Positions 1 to 9,292 of a DNA stretch of 64,000 nucleotides are shown in pieces. Made by a program: the position numbers and the translations under genes. The first letter of the stretch is position 1; each line of letters starts with the position of its first letter. The notes under the pieces are model-generated. The model was not told the origin of the DNA. It did not search any database and saw only the letters and a list, made by a program, of their open reading frames with translations. The stretch is from Halorhodospira halochloris (lineage in GTDB: Bacteria > Pseudomonadota > Gammaproteobacteria > Nitrococcales > Halorhodospiraceae), in NCBI RefSeq assembly GCF_002356555.2, contig NZ_AP017372.2, forward strand, positions 1,838,501 to 1,902,500, in the 5' to 3' direction.

Positions 1-1162
1 CGTTAACATCACTTGGTGCCCCATCCCACTGTTGTGAGGGATCAAGATCGACCAATGCTATATCAGCCTGCCAGAGCAGCTGCTCGCCCCAATTTAACTC
101 GCCACTAGCTAGTAGGCTGCCGGCCAACAGCCCCCCCTCCAGGCGCTTGACCTCAGCTCTCTGGCGCTGAAGATCGGCGCTAAACTCGGCATCCCAGTCG
201 CCAGCCGGCACATTCTCACCCGCGAGGTGGGCACTAAGTTGACCTTCAATATCGTCAAGATCGCCCCTAACGAGCAGATCAACGTCGCGTGCAGCCAGCA
301 AATGATTACTATCCGGCGGCCATCCTCCAGACAGACCGCTACCCTGCAAGTTGAAAGGCATGTCAGGGTCAAGCGGTCGAATATCCAACTCCAGATCCCC
401 AGTCACGGGGCCGGCAAGCCGGTGGCTTGTAGTCAAGGCTGTAACACTGCCTCCTAACCTCGAGCTCAGCCGTACTCTTTCCGGCAAACCGGGTATCGCT
501 GCTGATGCGTTGACAAACATGCTCACCGGATAGGCATCAGCAGTATTCACCTCGCCATGTATCTCTACCCGAGCATCGTCGCGCTCAACCATCAAGCGCT
601 TAACATGCCAGGCACTACCCGAGGCTCTCAGGCTCAACTCGGCACGCCTTATCCAGTGCGGGTCATCTTCACCTAACTGCAAACGAACCCGGTCCACTAC
701 GACAGAACCGATATTCAGATCGACCGGCAACTCAATATGCGGCAGCACAATAGGACCGGTGTCATCATCAATGACCTCTACGGGATCAATGACCTCTACG
801 GGGCTCTCTTCGGCCAGATCGCCCTCAGCAACCCTGATATCGACCCCACGCAACTCTAATAGCTCAACTTCGACCTTGCGGCTAAGCAAGGCCATGGCAT
901 CCCAGCGCAAATCGAGCTCATCAAGCTCTACCGCTACTAGTTTATCCTGCTGCCATACTACATTGCGGGCCTCCACTCCTTCGAGCAGGTTACCCGAAGT
1001 CACCTGTAGCTTTAGTCGCGGTTCCTGACTCTGGGCTAAATAGGCGGCGAACTGCGCTCCAGGGGTGGTAGTTACCAGCCACACCGCGAAGAATGCCAGC
1101 ACCATCAAAAGTGCAAAGAAGCCACCACCTAAATACATCAACCAGCGTAACCAGCGCGCCAT
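1..1162 (-). CDS. tamB: TamB translocation and assembly module subunit (5' part, runs off window)
   Basis: About 387 codons are open from the start codon at 1162 to the window edge, so the C-terminal DUF490 part is missing. The protein starts MARWLRWLMYLGGG and has one N-terminal membrane anchor (about residues 4-30). A long, beta-rich, repetitive sequence with many acidic residues follows, as in AsmA/TamB-like lipid-transfer proteins that bridge inner membrane and outer membrane. The start overlaps the tamA stop by one base (TGATG), so the two are translationally coupled. The family role is beta-barrel insertion or phospholipid transport together with TamA. Identity rests on the anchor, the composition and the position after tamA. 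Confidence 0.82.
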   Translation of the reverse strand, partial: MARWLRWLMYLGGGFFALLMVLAFFAVWLVTTTPGAQFAAYLAQSQEPRLKLQVTSGNLLEGVEARNVVWQQDKLVAVELDELDLRWDAMALLSRKVEVELLELRGVDIRVAEGDLAEESPVEVIDPVEVIDDDTGPIVLPHIELPVDLNIGSVVVDRVRLQLGEDDPHWIRRAELSLRASGSAWHVKRLMVERDDARVEIHGEVNTADAYPVSMFVNASAAIPGLPERVRLSSRLGGSVTALTTSHRLAGPVTGDLELDIRPLDPDMPFNLQGSGLSGGWPPDSNHLLAARDVDLLVRGDLDDIEGQLSAHLAGENVPAGDWDAEFSADLQRQRAEVKRLEGGLLAGSLLASGELNWGEQLLWQADIALVDLDPSQQWDGAPSDVN

Positions 1163-3057
1163 CACAGATCCGACCCCATTGAGAAGTGGAGCCTCCAGGA
1201 ATCAATTTGTTCATGGTCATCTTCAACCGGCACGGCTGCATCCAGGCGAACCGGGCCAATCGGCGAAGACCAGCGTATCCCGGCTCCTACACCAACCTTT
1301 AGCTCATCACTTAAATCGCCGAAACTCTCCAAGGCGTTACCTGAGTCAACAAACAATGCCGGTCGCCAATTCGGGGTTATCTGATAGCCATACTCCAAAC
1401 CCGCTAAAGCTAAGTAGCTACCACCTATTACGGTCCCATCTCGCTCCGGGCCAAGGGTTTGAAACTTATAGCCACGAATGCTCTGATCGCCGCCAGCATA
1501 AAAACGTAAGGAAGGCGGGACACGGTCAAAATCGCCACTCGACATGGCACCGATATCGGCCCGCACCAGAAACCGGTTGCGTTCTCCCAAAGTGCGCAGC
1601 CAGCGCGTTCCTGCGCGTAGTCTATATATCTCAACGTCTGAACCAAGCCACGTCTCGGTTGCCTCGAGCGAGAGCATCTGGCGATCTCCCCAGGTTGGGT
1701 CAAGCCCCCCTCGACTCCGGGTCCTGCTCCAACTCGCCCCTGGCAGCAACAGCTTAGTTGTCTCCCGCTCTTCATCTATACGGAACCTCTCCCAATCCGC
1801 ACGCACAGAGAGCACCTGCTGCCAACCAGAAAGGAGACGGTGGCGATGTCGAACAGAACCCGAGACTTGCTCGGAATCGATATCTGCCACATCCTGCATT
1901 TTTGCACCTATCTGGTACTCTAAAGAGGTGCGCAGCGGATCACGCAGCGGTATCCGGTATCTACCGGTAACGCTTTGGCGCTTTTCAGCAATTTCCGTAT
2001 CAGCCGCCATCGAGTGTCCCCAAGGGTTAACCCATGGCCGCTCCCAGCCGAGCCGGACCCTTGCCCCAAGATCGGTGGTATAGCCAACGCCAGTGGTTAT
2101 TTCATGGCGGGCGCGCGGCTTCAGAGCGACATTTATTGGTGCCACGCCGCTGCCCGGCTCATGCTCCGGGCTTACCCTAACCTCGCGGAAATACCCGCTA
2201 TCACGCAAGGCGCGATTGAGTTGCCCTACTTGCTGAGCTGTATACGGCTCACCTGCCTCGAAGCCGACCATACGCTGCAAAAACTCATCAGCGAGAGGTG
2301 ACTCGGCGAAAACTACCTCACCGAAGCTATAACGCTGACCGCTGTAGTATTGTAATACTATATCAGCGGCGTAATCCTCGGGATAAACCTCAATCCGCCG
2401 AACTAAATAGCGGCCGTCGAAATACCCCCTCTCCAGGGCCAGACTCTGGATCAGACGACGTGCACTCTCATAACGGCCATGGTTAAGAACATCCCCTTCG
2501 CGTAGCGGCATCCGCGATTCAATCCCGGCAAATGCCAAGTCTTCGGCCGCCTCACCGACCACCTGAACATTTAGATCGCGGATCCTGACCGGCTCGCCGG
2601 GATCTATAACCACCATTAGACGCCACTCATCCGCCCCTGACCGCGCCCGCACATCTATGTCAGCGTCGTAATAGCCTACTGCCTCAAGGGCCTCGCGGAT
2701 CCGCTCAGGGGCCCGGCGACGAAACGAAGAGAGCATAGCTGGCTCAGTCGAGACAGGCTTACCCAGGCGGCCACGAACCTGATCTTCCAGCTCGCCCTCA
2801 ATCCCGGCAATATCAATAGTAACCTCAAGCTCTTCGGCCTGAGCCGGTACGGCAGTCACAAAAATTGCGCTGACCAATAGCAAGCCCCATAATCCCCCCC
2901 TTGAATGATTGCCCGCCTCTCGCCAAGGGCTGCACCACAACCTCAGGAGAACGCCGAAACCGCGCAACTCGCGCCGGAGATTGCTGGCCGGGACTTCCCA
3001 AAGCGAGTTCACAAAATCTCCCAAACTTCTGACCAACTTGTAATTAATTGCCGGCAT
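1162..3057 (-). CDS. tamA: TamA, Omp85-family outer-membrane assembly protein
   Basis: This is a 631-residue Omp85 protein. A signal peptide core lies at about residues 55-73 with an AQA cleavage site near residue 74. Three POTRA-like domains cover roughly residues 76-310, and the rest is a 16-strand barrel carrying the diagnostic RGY motif at residues 528-530. It works with TamB in outer-membrane protein or lipid assembly. The N-region before the signal sequence is unusually long (about 50 residues). The true start may be downstream, for example a TTG at residue 40, but no ribosome binding site clearly decides this. It lies divergent to the nitrilase fusion gene across 65 bp. Confidence 0.9.
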   Translation of the reverse strand: MPAINYKLVRSLGDFVNSLWEVPASNLRRELRGFGVLLRLWCSPWREAGNHSRGGLWGLLLVSAIFVTAVPAQAEELEVTIDIAGIEGELEDQVRGRLGKPVSTEPAMLSSFRRRAPERIREALEAVGYYDADIDVRARSGADEWRLMVVIDPGEPVRIRDLNVQVVGEAAEDLAFAGIESRMPLREGDVLNHGRYESARRLIQSLALERGYFDGRYLVRRIEVYPEDYAADIVLQYYSGQRYSFGEVVFAESPLADEFLQRMVGFEAGEPYTAQQVGQLNRALRDSGYFREVRVSPEHEPGSGVAPINVALKPRARHEITTGVGYTTDLGARVRLGWERPWVNPWGHSMAADTEIAEKRQSVTGRYRIPLRDPLRTSLEYQIGAKMQDVADIDSEQVSGSVRHRHRLLSGWQQVLSVRADWERFRIDEERETTKLLLPGASWSRTRSRGGLDPTWGDRQMLSLEATETWLGSDVEIYRLRAGTRWLRTLGERNRFLVRADIGAMSSGDFDRVPPSLRFYAGGDQSIRGYKFQTLGPERDGTVIGGSYLALAGLEYGYQITPNWRPALFVDSGNALESFGDLSDELKVGVGAGIRWSSPIGPVRLDAAVPVEDDHEQIDSWRLHFSMGSDL

Positions 3058-3122
3058 GAATTACTTTAGGGTGTTTGTACCGCGATCATGGTACTAAATT
3101 TGAGTAGAGGATTGAGGTTGTA

Positions 3123-4685
3123 ATGAGCGACGACTATACCGACTCTGAACGGATAGAGCATGATGAACACCACTTACGCCTACGCAACATGGTGCTGGAA
3201 GATTACGACGATGTTGCGGCAATCATGGATCAAGTCTATCCGGACATGGACGGCGCCTGGTCACGTGAGCAGTTCGCCGCTCAAATCAACCGTTTCCCCG
3301 AGGGCCAGATCTGCATCGAGGACAACGGCAGAGTCGTCGCCGGCGTCATAACCCTGATAGTCGACTACGGCCGCTTTGGCGATAAGCACACCTACGAGGA
3401 GATCACCGGTGGTGGATTCCTCACCACCCACGACCCGAACGGCGATGTCCTCTACGGTGTAGACATCTTCGTCGATCCTAACTACCGCGCTATGCGCCTA
3501 GGTCGGCGCCTCTACGATGCCCGCAAGGAGCTCTGCCGGAGTCTCAATCTGCGTGGTATTGTAGCCGGTGGCCGCATCCCCGGCTACGCCAAATACGCCG
3601 ATCAAATATCGCCCGAGGAGTATATCGAGCTGGTTAAAAGGCGCGAGGTCCACGACCCGATACTCTCCTTTCAGCTCGCCAACGACTTTCACGTGCGGCG
3701 TATCATAACCGACTATCTGCCCTCGGATCGTGACTCCCACGCCTACGCCACCCTCGTGCAGTGGAACAACATATTCTACGAGCCCAAAGAGCAGCCACTG
3801 ATTTCTCGGCGCAAGGCGGTGGTGCGGGTCGGCACTGTACAGTGGCAGATGCGGCCGATGAGTTCGGTTGATGAGCTAATCGATCAGGCCGAGTTCTTTG
3901 TCGATGCCCTTGCCGGCTACAACGCCGACTTCGCCCTCTTCCCTGAGTTTTTCAATGGTCCCCTGCTCTCGCTGTTTAACCAGGAGTACCCTGCCGAGGC
4001 GATTCGCGGCATGGCGCAGTACACCGAGGAGATAGTCGATGAGATGACCCGTCTAGCGGTGGCCTATAACATAAACATTATAGCTGGCTCTATGCCGGTC
4101 TATCAGGATCAGGGGCTGTATAACGTCTCCTATCTATGCCGGCGCGATGGGACTACCGATAAGCAGTATAAGCTGCACATTACTCCTGATGAACGAGCCT
4201 ATTGGGGCGTACGCGGCGGCAATGAGTTGAATGTATTCGAAACCGACATCGGCAAGATCGGCATCTTGGTCTGCTATGACGCTGAATTCCCCGAACTGCC
4301 CCGTATCCTCAACCAGAAAGGGGCAAGGATACTCTTTGTGCCCTACTGGGTGGATACCCAGACCGGTTATTTGCGCGTACGTCGCTGCGCCCAAGCGCGT
4401 GCTATTGAAAACGAATGCTACGTCGCCATAACCGGATCGGTGGGCAACTTGCCTAAGGTCGAGAACATCGACATCCAATACTCCCAATCGGCGGTCTTCT
4501 CGCCGGCGGACTTCGCCTTTCCGCACGATGCTATAGTCGCTGAGACAACCCCAAACACCGAAATGACGCTGATAGTCGATCTCGATTTGGACAAGCTCAC
4601 CGAGATCCGTAATGAAGGATCAGTTCGCAACTACAAAGACCGGCGTCTCGACCTCTATCGCATTCAGTGGCTGGGCAGAGACTAG
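3123..4685 (+). CDS. Bifunctional GNAT acetyltransferase / carbon-nitrogen hydrolase
   Basis: The 520 residues hold two domains. An N-terminal GNAT acetyltransferase fold (about 15-215) has the acetyl-CoA loop region around VDPNYRAMRLGRRLYD. A C-terminal nitrilase-superfamily domain (about 232-510) keeps the full catalytic triad: Glu275 in FPEFF, Lys350 in YKLHITPDE and Cys384 in VCYDAEFPE. Such fusions are known, but their substrates are not; an amide or nitrile of a small nitrogen compound is the usual guess. A GAGG-type site lies just before the ATG. sufT follows on the same strand after 80 bp. Confidence 0.88.
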   Translation: MSDDYTDSERIEHDEHHLRLRNMVLEDYDDVAAIMDQVYPDMDGAWSREQFAAQINRFPEGQICIEDNGRVVAGVITLIVDYGRFGDKHTYEEITGGGFLTTHDPNGDVLYGVDIFVDPNYRAMRLGRRLYDARKELCRSLNLRGIVAGGRIPGYAKYADQISPEEYIELVKRREVHDPILSFQLANDFHVRRIITDYLPSDRDSHAYATLVQWNNIFYEPKEQPLISRRKAVVRVGTVQWQMRPMSSVDELIDQAEFFVDALAGYNADFALFPEFFNGPLLSLFNQEYPAEAIRGMAQYTEEIVDEMTRLAVAYNINIIAGSMPVYQDQGLYNVSYLCRRDGTTDKQYKLHITPDERAYWGVRGGNELNVFETDIGKIGILVCYDAEFPELPRILNQKGARILFVPYWVDTQTGYLRVRRCAQARAIENECYVAITGSVGNLPKVENIDIQYSQSAVFSPADFAFPHDAIVAETTPNTEMTLIVDLDLDKLTEIRNEGSVRNYKDRRLDLYRIQWLGRD

Positions 4686-4765
4686 ATCTGGAAAGCTCTG
4701 CGGTAGCAGAGGTATAGGTTAGACATCACGTAGGCTGGCTTTACAATAAGAAGGGCACCATTGCT

Positions 4766-5317
4766 ATGTACGTACCCAGAGGCGAACCGATCGTATTTCA
4801 ACGTGACTGTGAGGCGGTTGTGATACCGGCAGGCGACACGGGAACGATACCTGAAGGCGCGGAAGGGGTACTTACCCAAGCCCTGGGCGGAAGCTACACG
4901 GTCTTTTTGCAAGGCTATCTATTCCGTATTGACGGCAACAATGCCGATGCCATCGGCAAGGAGCCGCCACAGCCACCGCAACTGCCCGAAGATGCAACTG
5001 ACGAAGACGTTGAAGGCCTGATCTGGGAGCAGATGGCCACCTGTTACGACCCTGAAATCCCGGTCAACGTAGTCGATCTTGGGCTCATATACCGTTGTGA
5101 CATCGCCAAAGACGAAAACGGCTACCGTAACGTCGACATTGATATGACCCTGACCGCCCCTGGCTGCGGCATGGGGGACATCCTTGCTCATGACATCAAG
5201 GTCAAGGTCGAGATGGTCCCCACAGTGGCCACAGCCCAGGTGAATCTGGTCTTTACGCCACCTTGGACACAGGACCGGATGTCGGAAGCAGCCAAACTAC
5301 AAGTAGGTCTGCTGTGA
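4766..5317 (+). CDS. sufT: SufT-type Fe-S cluster assembly protein (MIP18/DUF59 family)
   Basis: The 183-residue protein has an N-terminal beta-rich extension typical of SufT (about 1-75). A MIP18/DUF59 domain follows (about 85-175) with DPEIPVNVVDLGLIY and the conserved TAPGCGMGD cysteine loop. SufT helps mature Fe-S proteins, especially when iron-sulfur demand is high. Here it stands apart from the other suf genes, in tandem with the nitrilase fusion and convergent with the aminotransferase, whose end is only 30 bp away. Confidence 0.88.
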   Translation: MYVPRGEPIVFQRDCEAVVIPAGDTGTIPEGAEGVLTQALGGSYTVFLQGYLFRIDGNNADAIGKEPPQPPQLPEDATDEDVEGLIWEQMATCYDPEIPVNVVDLGLIYRCDIAKDENGYRNVDIDMTLTAPGCGMGDILAHDIKVKVEMVPTVATAQVNLVFTPPWTQDRMSEAAKLQVGLL

Positions 5318-5347
5318 TTAGATACTCCCTTAACCGACCTGTGGCCA

Positions 5348-6550
5348 TCAAAATTCCTGCTTTTCCATCCACGGGATTATCCGCTCGAAGGCCCGCTCAA
5401 TGTCTTCCATCGATGCCGAGTAGCTAATCCGCAGAGAGTTAGGACAGCTCTCGCCGAAGGCATCGCCGGGGACCACACAAACCCCGGTCTCTTTAAGCAT
5501 CCGGGTAGCTACGCTGGTACCGTCGGTATTAGATGGCAGAGATGGGAAGATATAAAAGGCCCCCTGCGGTCGATAGCTGGTCAAATGGGGAGTCTTGCTG
5601 ACCAATTCGACAATCCTATCGCGCCGGTTACGGTAGGCCTGAAGCATCTCATCGACGCACTGCGAACCGCCCCGCAGTGCCGCAACTCCGGCCCACTGAG
5701 CAGGCGTATTGGCAACCGTAGTGGTGAAGATGTGAAAGCGCTGTAACTTCTTGATCGCCCCCTGACTGGAGATCAACCAACCTACTCGTAGACCAGCCAT
5801 ACTGAAGGTCTTAGACAGGCTCGACACCGCCATGACATGATCTAGATCGGAGGTGCAGCGCAGAACGCTGGGGTACTCCATCTCATCGAGCAAGAGGTGA
5901 TCATAAACCTCATCGCTGAAGACATAGACGCCCCGATAGGCCGCTTCCTGGACAATCGCCTCAACAGTCTCTCTGGGGTAGACAGTACCTGTGGGATTGC
6001 TCGGCGAATTGAGGATAATCCCGAAGGTACGCATGCCGATATTATCAATCACCTCCTGGGGATCGATCTGGTGGCCGTGCTCGGCACGAGTTGGAATGGT
6101 TTTGACCTCGGCACCATTCATCCGTATCAGCGGCGCGTATAGAGGAAAGGTGGGGTCGGGGACCAGGAATTGCCGCCCCGGCGCAGCAGTAGCAGCTATG
6201 GCCAAGTACATCGCCTCAGTTGCGCCGGTAGTTATAAGCACATTTTCCGGGGTTAACGGGCGGTCATATAACTCGCCGTAATACTCGGCGACCGCCTCAA
6301 GCAGCTGCGGCAGCCCAGCATCCATGGTATATCCGGTCTTGCCCTCGCGCAGGGCCTGGATATGGGCCTCCAAGATATGCTCAGGCACTGGAAAATCAGG
6401 CTGACCGATAGACAGATGAATGACATCTTCCATCTCCGCAGCCATGTTGACCATCCGCCTTATGCCCGGAATGGGGAGCGCCCTTACTGAAGGACTCCAA
6501 ACCGGCTCGCGCATATCGTCTGTATCAAAGTCGTCTATCTGTGCTGCCAC
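5348..6550 (-). CDS. Class I/II PLP-dependent aminotransferase
   Basis: This 400-residue fold-type I aminotransferase begins with GTG (position 6550), well served by a GAGGAGA site. Visible family marks are the substrate-side IGQPDFPVP, the NSPSNPTG stretch, SDEVYDHL, and the Schiff-base lysine Lys247 in SSLSKTFSMAGLRVGW. It is closest in style to aspartate/aromatic aminotransferases; the amino donor cannot be read from the sequence. Palindromic element A lies directly upstream and the gene is divergent from the hydroxyacid dehydrogenase operon. Confidence 0.85.
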   Translation of the reverse strand: MAAQIDDFDTDDMREPVWSPSVRALPIPGIRRMVNMAAEMEDVIHLSIGQPDFPVPEHILEAHIQALREGKTGYTMDAGLPQLLEAVAEYYGELYDRPLTPENVLITTGATEAMYLAIAATAAPGRQFLVPDPTFPLYAPLIRMNGAEVKTIPTRAEHGHQIDPQEVIDNIGMRTFGIILNSPSNPTGTVYPRETVEAIVQEAAYRGVYVFSDEVYDHLLLDEMEYPSVLRCTSDLDHVMAVSSLSKTFSMAGLRVGWLISSQGAIKKLQRFHIFTTTVANTPAQWAGVAALRGGSQCVDEMLQAYRNRRDRIVELVSKTPHLTSYRPQGAFYIFPSLPSNTDGTSVATRMLKETGVCVVPGDAFGESCPNSLRISYSASMEDIERAFERIIPWMEKQEF

Positions 6551-6597
6551 GGCTATCTCTCCTCTGCCTTTCTATGCCCATGCACCCGTTAAAGGGC

Positions 6598-6750
6598 GTC
6601 TCGAAAAACTTACCCGGAGCCGGAGCCATCGTCTGCCCCGGTTTGGAGGACGCCGTGAATCCATCCCTGGAGGCTCCATGGCGCCATCCCTGGCGCTATG
6701 AACTCCAAACCGGGGCAGACGATGGCTCCGGGCAAGTTTTTCGAGGCGAC
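6598..6750. repeat. Palindromic intergenic element A
   Basis: This is an inverted repeat of about 46 bp arms around the conserved core (GTGAATCCATCC, GGAGGCTCCATGGCGCC). The arms pair nearly perfectly; the left arm has an extra 6 bp (GGAGCC duplicated). It sits in the 346-bp divergent gap between the aminotransferase and the hydroxyacid dehydrogenase. The rest of that gap (6751-6896) shows no gene. The core is in the 'forward' orientation. Confidence 0.9.
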
Positions 6751-6896
6751 CTAAAGGACCCTTGGCCGCGAGGAGCCTTAGGCGCCTCCTGACTCCCCAG
6801 TCACTACCCCGTTGGCGAGGCCATCACAAACCTTGTATATTGCCGCTAGTATAGATACGGTGCCAAGGATATAAAAACTACTGGAGAACAGACTCA

Positions 6897-7886
6897 ATGG
6901 CCAGCAGCGAGCTTCCTGTAATCGCCCTGCTAACCGCCCCGGAAGAAGCGCCTCCCCCAGGCCTAGAGCGCCTTGACGGGCGGGCGATAATAAATCATGC
7001 CACTAGCCGCGAAGGCCTTATAGCTGCAATATCCGATGCGGATATACTCCTAGTGACCGATTTCCGCACCCGCATCGTCGCCGAGGCCTGGCCTTACGCC
7101 AAGCGCCTGCAGTGGGTGCATGCTACCAGCGCGGGGGTCGACGCCCTACTCTTTCCCGAACTTATCGAATCGCCAATACCGGTCACCAACGCCCGGGGTA
7201 TATTTGATCGGGCCATAGCCGAGACCGTTTTGGGCATGGTCCTGATGTTCGCCAAGGATTTTCGTACCACTATTGCCCTGCAGCAGCGCCATGAGTGGCG
7301 CCATCGCGAAACCCAGCGCATCCAAGATAAACATGTTTTAGTATTCGGTGCCGGCTCGATTGGCCGCCAGATAGCCCGCATGCTCACTGCCGCCGGCATG
7401 CATGTCGAGGGCATAGCCAGTCGCGAGCGGAGTGAAGATCAGGATTTCGCCGCCATCCACGGTCCCGAGGCTTTTTACGAGCAGCTCGGCCAAGCCGACT
7501 ACGTGGTCATTGCCGCCCCGCTAACTGAATCAACCCGCGGACTATTCGACGTCAAGGCCTTCAAGTCCATGGCCAATAACGCCAAGCTAATCAACATCGG
7601 CCGCGGCCCTATAGTAGTAACTCAGGATCTGATCATTGCCCTGCGCAACGGCGACATCGCCGCCGCTGCACTAGACGTCTTCGAAGAGGAGCCGCTGCCC
7701 TCAGACCACCCCCTTTGGGAGATGAGCAATGTATTCATATCTCACCACATGGCCGGCGACTTCATTGGCTGGCGTTCGGCCCTTATTCACCAGTTCGCGG
7801 ACAATTTCGAGCGTTGGCAGGCCGGCTCTGCGCTACGTAATATAGTAGATAAGAAACGGGGATATGTACCACCGGAGGGTTCCTGA
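6897..7886 (+). CDS. D-2-hydroxyacid dehydrogenase (NAD-dependent family)
   Basis: The 329-residue protein has the D-2-hydroxyacid dehydrogenase fold. The NAD-binding GAGSIGRQIAR motif lies near residue 150. The catalytic trio is Arg236 (NIGRGP), Glu265 (DVFEEEPLP) and a histidine at 283/284 (SHHMAGD). It would interconvert a 2-oxoacid and a D-2-hydroxyacid in the cytoplasm; the substrate is unknown. GGAG precedes the ATG. Its stop codon overlaps the amidase start, making it the first gene of a three-gene catabolic operon. Confidence 0.87.
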   Translation: MASSELPVIALLTAPEEAPPPGLERLDGRAIINHATSREGLIAAISDADILLVTDFRTRIVAEAWPYAKRLQWVHATSAGVDALLFPELIESPIPVTNARGIFDRAIAETVLGMVLMFAKDFRTTIALQQRHEWRHRETQRIQDKHVLVFGAGSIGRQIARMLTAAGMHVEGIASRERSEDQDFAAIHGPEAFYEQLGQADYVVIAAPLTESTRGLFDVKAFKSMANNAKLINIGRGPIVVTQDLIIALRNGDIAAAALDVFEEEPLPSDHPLWEMSNVFISHHMAGDFIGWRSALIHQFADNFERWQAGSALRNIVDKKRGYVPPEGS

Positions 7887-9292
7887 TGAGTCATTGCGCT
7901 AACACCGAAATCGCCGATCTAACAGCGCTAGAGATGTTGCGCCGCTTTCGCTCCGGCACCCTTTCTCCTGTCGAGGCCGCCGAAGCCACCCTAGAGCGAA
8001 TCCATCGGCACAACAACCAGGTCAACGCCTATTGCCTAGTAGATGAGGAGACTACCCTGAGGGCCGCCCGGCTTAGCGAGCAGCGCTACCGCCATCTACA
8101 GCCCCAGGGGCTCATTGATGGCGTTCCAGTCGCCATTAAAGATGTCTTCCTTACCCGCGGCTGGCCCAATCTCAAGGGATCCAAGACGGTCGACCCAAAC
8201 GGACCGTGGGAGCACGATGCACCAGCAGTAGCCGCATTGCGCCGCCACGGGTTGGTCCCTGCTGGCAAAACCACCACCCCCGAACTCGGCTGGAAGGGGG
8301 TAACTGACTGCCCCTGCTACGGCGTAACCGGCAATCCCCATGACCCGACCAAGACTGCCGGAGGCTCCAGTGGCGGCAGTGCCGCAGCAGTTGTGCTGGG
8401 CATGGGGCCGCTTTCGCTGGGCACCGACGCCGGCGGCTCTATCCGCATCCCTGCCGGTTTTTCCGGCCTGGTCGGCCACAAGCCAACCCAAGGGCGCGTG
8501 CCAATTTGGCCGGCTAGCCCATTCGGCCAGCTTGCTCATCCGGGGCCGATGACCTGGACAGTTGAGGATGCTGCCCTGCTAATGGACGTGATCGCAGAAT
8601 CTGACCCACGCGATCCGACCTTACCACCAGACAACTGCAGCTACCTGCAGGCAATTGAGGGTGGCGTCCGCGGCCTGCGCATCGCCTTCAGCCCCAACCT
8701 CGGTTATGTCGACGTCGACCCCGAGATTGCCCGGGCCGTGGCCGCTGCCGCACAGACCATGGAGGCCCTAGGGGCCCAGGTCGACGAAATCGACCCCGGG
8801 TTCAGCGACCCCCGCCAGGCCTTCGACCTACTCTTCTTCGGCGGCGCTGCCAACGCCCTGCGCTCTATTCCCGAAGAGAAGCATAATGTCATGGACCCAG
8901 CATTGGTTGAGGCGGTCAACAGTGTTAAAGACGCCACAATGCTCGATTATATGCAGGCCATGAACGAGCGCGCTGCGCTAACAGAGCAGATGAGCCTGTT
9001 TCACCAGAGATACGACCTGTTGCTCACGCCGACTCTGCCAATCCCAGCTTTCAGTGCCGGCCTGGAAGTGCCCGAAGGCTGGCACGACCACCGCTGGCCG
9101 AGCTGGACTCCATTTACCTATCCGTTCAACATGACCGGTCAGCCAGCCTGCTCGGTACCCTGTGGGTTTACTAGTGATGGGCTACCCATTGGCGTTCAGA
9201 TGGTCGGCCCACGCCACGCCGACGGTCTGGTACTGCGCGCCGCCCACACCTACCAGCAGGCTGAGCCACTAACGGATCGGAGGCCGACTTGA
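7886..9292 (+). CDS. Amidase signature family amidase
   Basis: The 468-residue protein carries the whole amidase-signature catalytic triad: Lys85 (VAIKDVF), the cis-serine Ser161 (GGSSGGSAA) and the nucleophile Ser185 (GTDAGGSIRIPAG). It hydrolyses an amide bond to a carboxylate and ammonia. It overlaps the neighbours on both sides by one base, so the operon is translationally coupled. It could also be a GatA-like protein, but no gatB or gatC is nearby, so a catabolic amidase is more likely. Confidence 0.88.
   Translation: MSHCANTEIADLTALEMLRRFRSGTLSPVEAAEATLERIHRHNNQVNAYCLVDEETTLRAARLSEQRYRHLQPQGLIDGVPVAIKDVFLTRGWPNLKGSKTVDPNGPWEHDAPAVAALRRHGLVPAGKTTTPELGWKGVTDCPCYGVTGNPHDPTKTAGGSSGGSAAAVVLGMGPLSLGTDAGGSIRIPAGFSGLVGHKPTQGRVPIWPASPFGQLAHPGPMTWTVEDAALLMDVIAESDPRDPTLPPDNCSYLQAIEGGVRGLRIAFSPNLGYVDVDPEIARAVAAAAQTMEALGAQVDEIDPGFSDPRQAFDLLFFGGAANALRSIPEEKHNVMDPALVEAVNSVKDATMLDYMQAMNERAALTEQMSLFHQRYDLLLTPTLPIPAFSAGLEVPEGWHDHRWPSWTPFTYPFNMTGQPACSVPCGFTSDGLPIGVQMVGPRHADGLVLRAAHTYQQAEPLTDRRPT

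Noticed and set aside
1065-2486. Plus-strand open frames across tamA
   Set aside because: They are antisense to a clear Omp85 gene and show no domain or ribosome site.
3077-3094. Short inverted repeat GTACC/GGTAC in the tamA/nitrilase gap as an operator
   Set aside because: The arms are only five bases and could arise by chance; no regulator points to it.
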